Origin: Xanthomonas hortorum
GTDB taxonomy: Bacteria > Pseudomonadota > Gammaproteobacteria > Xanthomonadales > Xanthomonadaceae
NCBI RefSeq assembly: GCF_002940005.1
Contig: NZ_MDEF01000010.1
DNA length: 64,000 nt
Reading direction: 5' to 3' (one strand)
Shown piece after piece: positions 17,599-25,471 of this stretch. The position numbers and the translations under genes were made by a program. The stretch's first letter is position 1; every line of letters starts with the position of its first letter. A model generated the notes under the pieces. That model worked only from the letters and a program-made list of their open reading frames with translations. It did no database searches and was not told where the DNA came from.

Positions 17599-18147
17599 AT
17601 GAGCCCGCGTCTGCCGACCATCCACAAGATCACCGATCTCGGTGACGGGCCGTTCCGTCGCCAGCAACTGGATCTGGAATTTTCCAACGGCGAGCGCCGC
17701 TTGTACGAGCGCCAACTCAGCCAGGGCCACGGCGCGGTGGTGGTGGTGCCGATGCTGGATGCGCAGACCGTGCTGCTGGTGCGCGAGTACGCCGCCGGCG
17801 TGCATCGCTACGAGCTGGGTCTGGTGAAGGGCCGCATCGATGCCGGCGAGACGCCGGAGCAGGCGGCCGACCGCGAACTCAAGGAAGAAGCCGGTTATGG
17901 CGCGCGCCAGGTGCAGGTGCTGCGCGCGATGACGCTCGCTCCTACTTATATGAGTCACCAATCCTGGTTGGTGCTGGCGCGCGATCTCTACCCCGAACGG
18001 CTGGTTGGCGACGAGCCCGAAGAGATGGAAGTGATTCCCTGGCCGATTGCCCGTCTGGACGACTTGATGCTGCGCGACGATTTCTCCGAAGGCCGTTCGC
18101 TGGCTGCCCTGTTCATTGCGCGCGAGTGGCTGGAGCGCAATCCATGA
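17599..18147 (+). CDS. nudE: Nudix ADP-sugar/ADP-compound hydrolase NudE
   Basis: 182-residue Nudix hydrolase. The Nudix box G-x5-E-x7-RELKEEAG is complete in GRIDAGETPEQAADRELKEEAG. The flanking sequence (VVVVPMLDAQTVLLVREYAAG and LAPTYMSHQSW) is that of NudE, which cleaves ADP-ribose, NADH and Ap3A. It is the first gene of a four-gene chain in which each stop overlaps the next start as ATGA: nudE-cysQ-mazG-ynfA. The chain pairs nucleotide-pool house-cleaning enzymes. The start ATG at 17599 lies just after the bioA promoter region; no strong ribosome site is visible. Confidence 0.9.
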   Translation: MSPRLPTIHKITDLGDGPFRRQQLDLEFSNGERRLYERQLSQGHGAVVVVPMLDAQTVLLVREYAAGVHRYELGLVKGRIDAGETPEQAADRELKEEAGYGARQVQVLRAMTLAPTYMSHQSWLVLARDLYPERLVGDEPEEMEVIPWPIARLDDLMLRDDFSEGRSLAALFIAREWLERNP

Positions 18148-18944
18148 TCCGCATTCCGATGGAACTGCGCGAAACCGTGATTGCCATCGCCCGTGAGGCG
18201 GGTGAGGCGATCATGCAGGTATACGCGCAGGACTTCGCGGTGCAGATCAAGGACGACGCCAGCCCGCTGACCCAGGCCGACCTGGCGGCCAATCGCGTCA
18301 TCGTCGATGCGTTGCGCCGGGTCACGCCGGACGTGCCGGTGCTGTCGGAAGAATCCGCGCACATCGCCTGGGGAGAACGCCAGTTCTGGACCAGCTACTG
18401 GTTGGTCGACCCGCTCGACGGCACCCGCGAGTTCGTCAAGCGCAACGGCGAGTTCAGTGTCAACATCGCGCTGATCCACATGGGCGCGCCGGTGCTCGGC
18501 GTGGTGCAGGCGCCGGTCGATGGCCGGGTCTGGTACGCGGCGCGCGGCGAGAACGCCTACCGCCGCGATGGCCATCGCGACGAAATGCTGCAGACGCGCA
18601 CGCCCGCCGCCACGCCATTGCGGGTGGCCGCCAGCCGCTCGCATCGCGACGCGCGCACCGCGGCCGCACTGGAGCGCATGGGTGATATCGATGTGGTGGC
18701 GCAGGGCTCGTCATTGAAGTTCTGCCGCATCGCCGAAGGCGATCTCGACGTCTATCCACGCTTCGGCCCCACGTCCGAGTGGGACACCGCTGCCGGCCAG
18801 TGTGTGCTGCACGCCGCCGGCGGCGTATTGCTGGCGGGCGGCTCCGGCAAACCGTTCCGCTACAACCGCCGCGATACCTTGCTCAACGGTGATTTCATCG
18901 CGCTGGGCGATCCGAATCTGCCGTGGCGCAGTTGGCTGGTATGA
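18144..18944 (+). CDS. cysQ: 3'(2'),5'-bisphosphate nucleotidase
   Basis: 266-residue inositol-monophosphatase-superfamily enzyme. It dephosphorylates PAP, the by-product of sulfate assimilation, to AMP. Metal-binding motifs: VLSEESAHIAW, WLVDPLDGTREFVKRNGEF and the C-terminal SEWDTAAGQCVLHAAGG. Length matches CysQ (about 246-270). The start codon overlaps the nudE stop codon (ATGA at 18144-18147) and its stop overlaps the mazG start in the same way. PAP hydrolysis fits the nucleotide-recycling theme of the operon. Confidence 0.93.
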   Translation: MIRIPMELRETVIAIAREAGEAIMQVYAQDFAVQIKDDASPLTQADLAANRVIVDALRRVTPDVPVLSEESAHIAWGERQFWTSYWLVDPLDGTREFVKRNGEFSVNIALIHMGAPVLGVVQAPVDGRVWYAARGENAYRRDGHRDEMLQTRTPAATPLRVAASRSHRDARTAAALERMGDIDVVAQGSSLKFCRIAEGDLDVYPRFGPTSEWDTAAGQCVLHAAGGVLLAGGSGKPFRYNRRDTLLNGDFIALGDPNLPWRSWLV

Positions 18945-19927
18945 GCGTCGCTATGCCTCAGACCCCGCCGACCGGCGACATCCAGCGCCTGCTGCAGTTG
19001 ATGGCGCGTCTGCGCGATCGCGAGCACGGCTGTCCCTGGGATGTGGAGCAGACCTTCGTCAGCATTGCGCCGTACACGATCGAAGAAGCCTACGAAGTCG
19101 CCGACGCCATCGACCGCAACGACCTGCCGGGCCTGCGCGACGAATTGGGCGACCTGCTGCTGCAGGTGGTCTTCCATGCACAGATGGCAGCAGAGCAGGG
19201 CGCATTCGACTTTGCCGACGTGGTCGCCACGCTCAGCGACAAGCTGGTGCGCCGCCACCCGCATGTCTTCGCCGATCAACAGGTCGACGGCGCGCAGGCC
19301 GTGAGCGCCAACTGGGAGCAGATCAAGCGCGAAGAACGGCGTGCAGCCGGCCATCAGGACGACTCCGCACTTGCCGGCATCGCACGCGGCCTGCCGGAGT
19401 GGCAGCGCTCCACCAAGCTGCAGTCGCGCGCGGCGCGGGTCGGCTTCGATTGGCCCGGCCCGGCACCGGTGCTGGAAAAACTGCAGGAAGAAATCGAAGA
19501 GTTGCGCGTGGAGTTCGCACGCGGCCCGGTCGCCGACAACCAGGCACGGCTGGAAGACGAGCTTGGCGATGTGTTGTTCGTCTGCGCCAATCTGGCGCGG
19601 CACGCCAGGGTCGATGTGGGCGCCGCACTGCGCCATGCCAATCTCAAATTCGAGCGCCGCTTTCGCGCCATGGAAGCGCTGGCGCAGACCGCAGACACCA
19701 ACCTGGCAGCACTGTCCCTGGACCAACAGGAAGCGCTGTGGCAACAGGTCAAGCGCGGCGAGCGAGGCGAGGATCCGGCTGCTTTCGACCCGCTGGCCGC
19801 CGGCAAACCTGCCACCTATCAGTCAGTGGTCGGCGAGCAAGGTCTCGATGTCTCCGACCCGCATCAGGCAGACCGCGACCAGCAAGATTTGAACAAGCCA
19901 GATTTCGATAAGCCAGACCGCGCATGA
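18941..19927 (+). CDS. mazG: Nucleoside triphosphate pyrophosphohydrolase MazG with C-terminal tail
   Basis: 328-residue MazG, which hydrolyses NTPs and dNTPs to monophosphate and pyrophosphate. Two MazG domains are present: CPWDVEQTFVSI, IEEAYEVADAI and DELGDLLLQVVFHA in the first, EEIEELRVEF and LEDELGDVLFVCANL in the second, each with the EExxE and ExxD metal-binding pattern. The common length is about 263; the extra ~55 residues at the C-terminus are Asp/Gln/Pro-rich and partly repetitive (KPDFDKPD) and look disordered. ATGA overlaps link it to cysQ upstream and ynfA downstream. Confidence 0.93.
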   Translation: MSVAMPQTPPTGDIQRLLQLMARLRDREHGCPWDVEQTFVSIAPYTIEEAYEVADAIDRNDLPGLRDELGDLLLQVVFHAQMAAEQGAFDFADVVATLSDKLVRRHPHVFADQQVDGAQAVSANWEQIKREERRAAGHQDDSALAGIARGLPEWQRSTKLQSRAARVGFDWPGPAPVLEKLQEEIEELRVEFARGPVADNQARLEDELGDVLFVCANLARHARVDVGAALRHANLKFERRFRAMEALAQTADTNLAALSLDQQEALWQQVKRGERGEDPAAFDPLAAGKPATYQSVVGEQGLDVSDPHQADRDQQDLNKPDFDKPDRA

Positions 19928-20259
19928 ATTCCGCACCGACCACGCTGCTGCTGTTCGCAGCCACCGCGGTCGCCGAACTGCTCGGTTGCTACCTTCCTTA
20001 TCTATGGCTGCGCAAGGACGGCAGCATCTGGTTGTTGCTGCCGACGGCGTTGAGCCTTGCCATCTTCGTATGGTTGTTGAGCCTGCATCCCGAGGCCAGC
20101 GGGCGCGTGTATGCGGCCTATGGCGGCGTCTACATCGCCAGCGCCTTGTTGTGGTTGTGGTGGGTGGACCGGGTGACGCCGACGCGTTGGGATCTGTTGG
20201 GCGCCGCCTGCTGCCTGCTTGGCATGGCCATCATCATGTTTTCGCCGCGCAGCGTCTGA
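19924..20259 (+). CDS. ynfA: YnfA/UPF0060-family inner-membrane protein
   Basis: 111-residue protein with four predicted transmembrane helices. It matches the YnfA family (LGCYLPYLWLR, AYGGVYIASALLWLWWVDR, RWDLLGAACCLLGMAIIM), small membrane proteins related to SMR efflux pumps whose physiological role is poorly settled. Its start overlaps the mazG stop codon (ATGA, 19924-19927), so it ends the nudE-cysQ-mazG chain. No terminator is evident before gcvT. Confidence 0.88.
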   Translation: MNSAPTTLLLFAATAVAELLGCYLPYLWLRKDGSIWLLLPTALSLAIFVWLLSLHPEASGRVYAAYGGVYIASALLWLWWVDRVTPTRWDLLGAACCLLGMAIIMFSPRSV

Positions 20260-20455
20260 TCGCGCGCATGGCGATGTAGTGTGGCTGACGCAGCGCCACG
20301 CTGGCGACGCGCCGAGCATCGCAACGTGTGAATGCAGGGACTCGATGGCAGCTCATAGGAGTGGCGTCGCAAATTGCTGCGGCGCGGCGAACACGCCGTT
20401 CCCGCAAGCACGGCCGGGCGGCGATAATGGTCCTCTTTCCCTTGGACCGGCGCGC

Positions 20456-21565
20456 ATGACCCAGAAGACCATCCTCAACGACACCCATCGTGCGCTCGGC
20501 GCCAAGATGGTCGACTTCGGCGGTTGGGACATGCCGATCCATTACGGCTCGCAGCTGGAAGAGCACCATCAGGTGCGTCGCGACGCCGGCATGTTCGACG
20601 TCAGCCACATGACCGTGGTCGATCTGCACGGCGCGCGCGTGCGCGAATTTCTGCGCTACCTGCTGGCCAACTCGGTGGACAAGCTCAAGGTCTCCGGCAA
20701 GGCGCTGTACACCTGCATGCTCAATCCGCAGGGCGGGGTGATCGACGACCTGATCGTCTATTTCATGAGCGAAGAGTTCTTCCGCCTGGTGGTCAACGCC
20801 GCCACCCGCGAAAAGGATCTGCAGTGGATCGGTGAGCAGGCCGCGCGCTTCGATGTGCGCGTGGAAGAGCGCAGCGACTTTGCGATGATCGCGGTGCAAG
20901 GTCCCAACGCACGCGCCAAGGTCATCGAGCTGGTGGATCCTGCCGACAGCACTGCAGCCAGCAAGCTCGGCCGTTTCGCTGCACTGCAGACACATTCGCG
21001 CGATGGCATCGCACTGTTCCTCGCACGCACCGGCTACACCGGCGAAGATGGTTTCGAAATCGTGTTGCCGCAAGACGCGGCGGTTGCGTTCTGGAACGCG
21101 CTGCTCGCGCAAGGCGTCAAGCCGGCCGGTCTGGGCGCGCGCGATACCTTGCGTCTGGAGGCAGGCATGAATCTCTACGGGCAGGACATGGATGACGCGG
21201 TTACTCCTTATGAGGCTGCGTTGGCGTGGACGATCACCCTGGACGAAGGCCGCGACTTCATCGGTCGCGCCGTGCTCGAAGCGCAAAAGGCGCAGGGCGC
21301 GCCGCGTCAACTCATCGGTGTGGTCATGGATGAGAAGGGCGTGCTGCGGCACGGCCAGAGCGTGTTCACCGCCAGCGGCGAAGGCGAGATCCTGTCCGGT
21401 ACCTTCTCGCCCACGCTCGGCAAGGCGATCGCGTTCGCGCGCGTGCCGGCCGGCAGCATCGACGACCTGCGGGTGGACATCCGCGGCAAGCAGGTGCCGT
21501 TGCGCGCGGTGAAGTTTCCTTTCGTGCGCGATGGCCAGGCACAGCCCGGCGTGCTTGGGCAATGA
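20456..21565 (+). CDS. gcvT: Glycine cleavage system T protein (aminomethyltransferase)
   Basis: 369-residue aminomethyltransferase. It transfers the methylene group from the lipoyl-bound aminomethyl intermediate on GcvH to tetrahydrofolate, releasing ammonia. Motifs: MVDFGGWDMPIHYGSQ, MFDVSHMTV, GYTGEDGFEIVLP, GARDTLRLEAGMNLYGQDMD. Length is typical (E. coli 364). The ATG at 20456 is chosen by family; a gataat hexamer at 20423-20428 could be its -10 box. No tandem glycine riboswitch is recognisable in the 196 bp upstream. gcvH follows after 141 bp, while gcvP is not in the window. Confidence 0.95.
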   Translation: MTQKTILNDTHRALGAKMVDFGGWDMPIHYGSQLEEHHQVRRDAGMFDVSHMTVVDLHGARVREFLRYLLANSVDKLKVSGKALYTCMLNPQGGVIDDLIVYFMSEEFFRLVVNAATREKDLQWIGEQAARFDVRVEERSDFAMIAVQGPNARAKVIELVDPADSTAASKLGRFAALQTHSRDGIALFLARTGYTGEDGFEIVLPQDAAVAFWNALLAQGVKPAGLGARDTLRLEAGMNLYGQDMDDAVTPYEAALAWTITLDEGRDFIGRAVLEAQKAQGAPRQLIGVVMDEKGVLRHGQSVFTASGEGEILSGTFSPTLGKAIAFARVPAGSIDDLRVDIRGKQVPLRAVKFPFVRDGQAQPGVLGQ

Positions 21566-21706
21566 GTCAAACGCTGCCGGGCGTGCAGACGGCCGGCAGC
21601 GCGCAACATCGGTAGCAACCAAGCAGTCCTGCACGCGCGTGCACCTGTCTTGTCGCGCGGTCTAAACTAGCCACCTGTCCCTAACCCCAGTTTCCCCGGA
21701 GCACAC

Positions 21707-22102
21707 ATGAGCGAGATCCCTGGCGACCTCAAGTTCCTCAAATCCCACGAGTGGGCCCGCGTCGAAAACAGCGGCCGTGTGACCGTCGGTATCTCCGACC
21801 ACGCGCAGGGCTTGCTGGGTGACCTGGTCTACGTCGAACTGCCGGGCGTCGGCGACACCGTGCAGGCCGGCAACGGCGCGGCAGTGGTGGAGTCGGTCAA
21901 GGCCGCCTCCGACGTCTATAGCCCGGTCAGCGGTACCGTCGTCGAGGTCAATAGCGCACTCAGCGACAAGCCGGAAACCATCAACGAAGACGCTTACGGC
22001 GACGGCTGGATCTTCGTGGTCGAACTCGACGACAAGGAAGAGCTCAACGACCTGCTGTCGCCGGACGACTATGCCGAGCTGCTGGAAGAAGACGCGCACT
22101 GA
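21707..22102 (+). CDS. gcvH: Glycine cleavage system H protein
   Basis: 131-residue lipoyl carrier protein that shuttles the aminomethyl group between the P, T and L proteins. The lipoylation lysine is in VESVKAASDVYSPVSG, and the LGDLVYVELPGVGDTV and GDGWIFVVEL segments are canonical. A ribosome site, ccggag, lies six bases before the ATG. A perfect hairpin with a T-run follows 26 bp after the stop codon. It pairs with gcvT upstream, probably from its own promoter in the 141-bp gap. Confidence 0.95.
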   Translation: MSEIPGDLKFLKSHEWARVENSGRVTVGISDHAQGLLGDLVYVELPGVGDTVQAGNGAAVVESVKAASDVYSPVSGTVVEVNSALSDKPETINEDAYGDGWIFVVELDDKEELNDLLSPDDYAELLEEDAH

Positions 22103-22128
22103 TCGCGCCTGGCACATCGCAACCTCGG

Positions 22129-22160
22129 ATGGCCGCTCCTGGAGCGGCCATTTTTTTTTG
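22129..22160 (+). terminator. Intrinsic terminator of gcvH
   Basis: A perfect hairpin atggccgctc / gagcggccat with a ctg loop is followed by nine T. It lies 26 bp after the gcvH stop codon. Confidence 0.93.
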
Positions 22161-23136
22161 CACGCCAGGCTGCGCCGGCGCGCCGGTATCGATTGCAGTG
22201 GCCAGCGAACTGCCGCGTTGCGGAGTTCTCGAACGATGCCTGCATGCCAGGTGCCGGTCGCCATCGCCGCGCTCGGCGGCCGATCGAAAAACACCGCACG
22301 CGCCAGGCACGCATCACCACCACCGCGTCGAAGGATGTCCGCATGCAGGCGCATCGGATTTCTGGCGTGAGCCAATCGTGAGGACGCGGCGTGTGCGTGG
22401 TGAAAAAAACTGGCGCTCGCATGCGTCGATGGTCGATCGTTGGACGCGATGCAAGGCATGCATGCATGCGTCGAGTCGTCCATGCAGACGCATGCAAGGC
22501 GATCGAAGAGCGCAATAAGTTTGCGCATTTGCGCTGATGCGATGCCCCAAGCGCAGTCGTTGGATAAAAAATTTTCAGCTGGCGGACAGGCGACACAAGA
22601 CATCACTGCCTTGCACCTTGTGACGCGTCCGTCATGCCGATCCAGTCGCTGCATTTTTGACCGCTTCAAAAAAACAGCACAAAAGAAGTGGTTTTCTGAA
22701 AACCCGATTGCACGAATGCGCGCGTCGCTCGCACGCGCATGCCAGTGCAAGGCCTGTCTGGATCACCTCGACGCGCCGCATTGCGATGGCCGGCTGAAAA
22801 AAAATTGCAAAAGAGTGTTGACAGTAAAAAAAAGCGTGATTAGGTTTCGCCCAGCAGACGTTGCTGCGAAAGAGAGTAAGCAGAATCGACATCAAGCCGA
22901 CACGCTTGTTCCAGATGTCCACCGAAGCGCTATCCACGGTGGAGTCGGGTCCGCTTCTCTCCAAGAAAGCAGCAGTCGTTCCGATCACGCACCCGTGTCG
23001 CCGTTCGATGCGGGTGTTTCTGTATCCGTCCCGTCGCGCATCACCTGCGGATGGTTCCCGACGACGGCATGCCGTCGCGGGGTTTGGTTCAACTGGGCGT
23101 TTCACCTCCATAGTTCACTGACGAGGAGCCAATTAC
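22161..23136. other. Long A-tract-rich intergenic region before H1-like gene
   Basis: Nearly 1 kb lacks a supported gene. It differs from the rest of the window in having many A-runs of six to eight bases (near 22400, 22566, 22667, 22797, 22825) and a cluster of gcatgc motifs at 22425-22500, including a 9-bp inverted repeat gcatgcgtc / gacgcatgc. A promoter candidate lies at 22818-22846, giving a leader near 285 nt. Weak open frames on both strands show no family signature. Confidence 0.6.
22818..22846 (+). promoter_or_regulatory. Candidate sigma70 promoter for H1-like gene
   Basis: A consensus -35 TTGACA (22818-22823) is followed after 17 bp, including an A8 tract, by taggtt (22841-22846), four of six matches to TATAAT. 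It would give a 5' leader of about 285 nt before the H1-like ATG at 23137. Confidence 0.45.
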
Positions 23137-23604
23137 ATGGCCACTAAAAAAGCTGCAAAAAAGAAACCCACCGCCAAGAAGGCAGTGAAGAAGACTGCCG
23201 CCAAGAAGGCAGTCAAGAAGGTCGCCAAGAAGGCAACCGCTAAGAAGGCAGTGAAGAAGGCTGCTGCCAAGAAGGCCGTCAAGAAGACTGCCAAGAAGGC
23301 AACCGCCAAGAAAGCAGTGAAGAAGACTGCCAAGAAGGCAACCAAGAAGACTGCCGCCAAGAAGGCAGTGAAGAAGACCGCAAAGAAGGCAGTGAAGAAG
23401 ACTGCCAAGAAGGCGACCAAGAAGACGGCCGCCAAGAAAGCAGTCAAGAAGACCGCCAAGAAAGCAGCAGCTCCGAAGAAGGCGACCAAGAAGTCCGCCA
23501 CCAAGAAGACTGCCGTAAAGAAGGTCGCCAAGAAGAAGCCGACCGTTCGCAAGAAGAAGGCCGCTCCGGTCGCGCTGCCCGCAACTCCGGCGCCGCTGAT
23601 CTGA
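23137..23604 (+). CDS. Histone H1-like lysine/alanine-repeat DNA-binding protein
   Basis: 155-residue, extremely basic protein made almost entirely of repeats of the type TAKKAVKK / KTAKKA, with Thr, Val and Pro interruptions and a short hydrophobic C-terminus (APVALPATPAPLI). This is the composition of eukaryotic H1 tails and of bacterial H1-like proteins (Hc1, HupR/AlgP types), which bind and compact DNA and influence transcription. There is no other domain. A strong ribosome site (gaggagcc) precedes the ATG and a strong terminator follows. The gene consists of imperfect direct DNA repeats (aagaaggcagtgaagaagactgcc-like), so repeat number may vary between strains. Confidence 0.85.
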   Translation: MATKKAAKKKPTAKKAVKKTAAKKAVKKVAKKATAKKAVKKAAAKKAVKKTAKKATAKKAVKKTAKKATKKTAAKKAVKKTAKKAVKKTAKKATKKTAAKKAVKKTAKKAAAPKKATKKSATKKTAVKKVAKKKPTVRKKKAAPVALPATPAPLI

Positions 23605-23632
23605 TCTGCAACACCCGATCGCCGTAAACATC

Positions 23633-23674
23633 GAGCTCTCTCCCCGACGCCCAGCGGGGAGGGAGCTTTTTTAT
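23633..23674 (+). terminator. Intrinsic terminator of H1-like gene
   Basis: A GC-rich hairpin (gctctctccccg pairing with cggggagggagc, one mismatch) is followed by tttttta. It begins 28 bp after the stop codon of the H1-like gene. Confidence 0.9.
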
Positions 23675-23758
23675 TGGGTCGCTCTCAACAATCGCGAACA
23701 CCAAAAACAACAAAGGCGACCGAAGCCGCCTCTGTCTTGAATCGCTGCAAACGCTAAC

Positions 23759-25138
23759 TCAGCGCGGCGATGCCACCGACTTGCCGGACGAGGCGCCCTT
23801 GCCGGCAGGATCGGGACGCTCGGCTAGCATGTTCTCGCTGCCAAAGTCGCCATCCACATCGATGTCCAGCCAACGCTTGGCCGGCAGGCCGAGTGCGCGA
23901 TCCAGGATGGTCGGCAGCATGCCCGACGGCAGACCGCTCTCGCCGTTCCACATGATGGCGATGCCAAGGTCGCGCTCGGGAAGCAGCGCGACCAGGCCGC
24001 GATACCCCTGCACCGCGCCGGCATGGAAGATGACTTGATGGCCGGCGTAATCGAACACGCGCCAGCCCAGCGCGTAGCTGGCAGCGTCCACACGCTCATG
24101 GCGCCAACCCGAGCGCATCTCGCCCGGTGTGGAGATCAACGGCGCATGCAGCGTCGCCAGCAGCGGCGCAGGCAGCACGTCGGTGCGGTGACCGGTGTGT
24201 GCAAGCAGCCACTGCGCCATGTCGCTGGCGCTGGCGTTGACGCCGGCAGCGGGCGCCAGGCGGTAGTAGGTCGGCTTGGGCGTCAGTGCCACCCAACCGC
24301 CGCGGCTGCGCACATGCGGGCGTGCCGCATGCGGGCTGGCCTGGATACCGGCCAGGCCCATGCTCGCGTCATTCATGCCCAACGGCTTGAAGATGCGGCG
24401 CTCCACCGACTGCTCATAGAAGCTGCCGGAAGCGGCGAACACCACATCGCCGACCAGACTGAAGGCCACGTTCTGATACGCATAGCAATCGCCCGGCGCG
24501 CAGCGCAAGGGTGCAGCGGCGAGCTTGTGGCTGAGCGAGTAATAGTCGACGTTGGATTCGATGTCGCGGTCGTAGGCATTGCGGGTCAGGCCAACGCGGT
24601 GGCTGAGCACCTCGGCGACGGTGAGCTGATGGGTGGCGACGTTATCGCTGAGCTGGAAGCCGGGCACGTAATCGACCACCTTGCTGTCCCAACGCAGCAC
24701 GCCGTCGTTGACCAACAGGCCGGCCATGGTGCTTGCGAACGCCTTGGACAGCGAGGCGAGGCGGAACACGGTGTGGCCATCGACCGGCTCCGGATGATTG
24801 ACGTCGGTGACGCCGTAGCCGCGCGCGCTGAGCACCTTGCCACCCTGCACGATCGCCATCGCAATGCCGGGCACGCGGTTGCCGTAGGTCAACTGATTGG
24901 CCATGGACTCAAACGCGGCCACATCGAAGCCGGCCGCCGGTGCCAGCACACTGCTGGCCGGAAGCGAGGCGCGATACTGCAGCGGAGCGGTGGGCGACTG
25001 TGCGGCGGTGGCCGGCTGCAGCGCAAAGGCAGCTGGCGCGGGCGTCTGCGCGGTGGAAGAGAGGGCCAGGGGCAATAACGCCCCGAGCAGCCCGATGGCC
25101 AACGGACGAAACCGTCGGGGCCTGCGCATTTCAGTCAT
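23759..25138 (-). CDS. Exported serine hydrolase, class C beta-lactamase/esterase fold
   Basis: 459-residue protein with a signal peptide (about 1-31, cleavage near STAQ) and a beta-lactamase/transpeptidase-like domain. Active-site motifs: SLSK (S-x-x-K) in FRLASLSKAFAS, YQN (Y-x-N) in CYAYQNVAFSL, and HAG (third motif) in IFHAGAVQGYRG. The HxG third motif and the general layout fit the AmpC/EstB/D-aminopeptidase superfamily rather than a dedicated penicillinase. The substrate cannot be told; peptidoglycan peptides, esters and beta-lactams are all hydrolysed by relatives. A longer in-frame extension to 25681 is rejected because the signal peptide starts at MTEMRRPRR. It is transcribed toward the H1-like gene's terminator. 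Confidence 0.82.
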   Translation of the reverse strand: MTEMRRPRRFRPLAIGLLGALLPLALSSTAQTPAPAAFALQPATAAQSPTAPLQYRASLPASSVLAPAAGFDVAAFESMANQLTYGNRVPGIAMAIVQGGKVLSARGYGVTDVNHPEPVDGHTVFRLASLSKAFASTMAGLLVNDGVLRWDSKVVDYVPGFQLSDNVATHQLTVAEVLSHRVGLTRNAYDRDIESNVDYYSLSHKLAAAPLRCAPGDCYAYQNVAFSLVGDVVFAASGSFYEQSVERRIFKPLGMNDASMGLAGIQASPHAARPHVRSRGGWVALTPKPTYYRLAPAAGVNASASDMAQWLLAHTGHRTDVLPAPLLATLHAPLISTPGEMRSGWRHERVDAASYALGWRVFDYAGHQVIFHAGAVQGYRGLVALLPERDLGIAIMWNGESGLPSGMLPTILDRALGLPAKRWLDIDVDGDFGSENMLAERPDPAGKGASSGKSVASPR

Positions 25139-25471
25139 GGTTGTCCCGCCTGTTCCACTGCCTCCGGCGATTCTAGCGCCGCGCTTCGCAATAGCACAAA
25201 CTGCCAGAAGATGAATGGGCATCATATTGATCCTATTGATGATTTTAGGTTCAGAAATCGGGCGGAGCGGAGCGCTTCGAGTGCGCCTCGGCACCTTTGC
25301 AGATGTGGCTGCAAGCGGCGTGCCGTCTGGATGCAGGATCAGTCCGTTGTGTTCTGCACCGCGCCGCTGGTGGTGCTGCGCCGCATCGGCTAACTTGCGC
25401 GCTTCCTTCGCGGGTGCCGCCGCTGCCATGTCCACGCTGTCGGGCCCGTTTGTGCAGGCGATTTGTTCACC
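25139..25471. other. Divergent intergenic region
   Basis: 333 bp separate the divergent hydrolase and transporter genes. Around 25212-25250 it is AT-richer (catcatattgatcctattgatgat), a likely promoter area, but no clear -35/-10 pair or operator is seen. No gene is supported. Confidence 0.4.

Noticed and set aside
20262..20455. Glycine riboswitch before gcvT
   Set aside because: The tandem-aptamer consensus and the characteristic paired stems are not recognisable; only a weak -10-like gataat was seen.
20234..21634. 466-codon minus-strand open frame opposite gcvT
   Set aside because: Antisense shadow of gcvT; no conserved motif.
23137..23604. Repeat structure that could suggest a CRISPR array
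   Set aside because: The repeats are in frame, encode Lys/Ala motifs and have no regular spacers; it is a protein-coding repeat.
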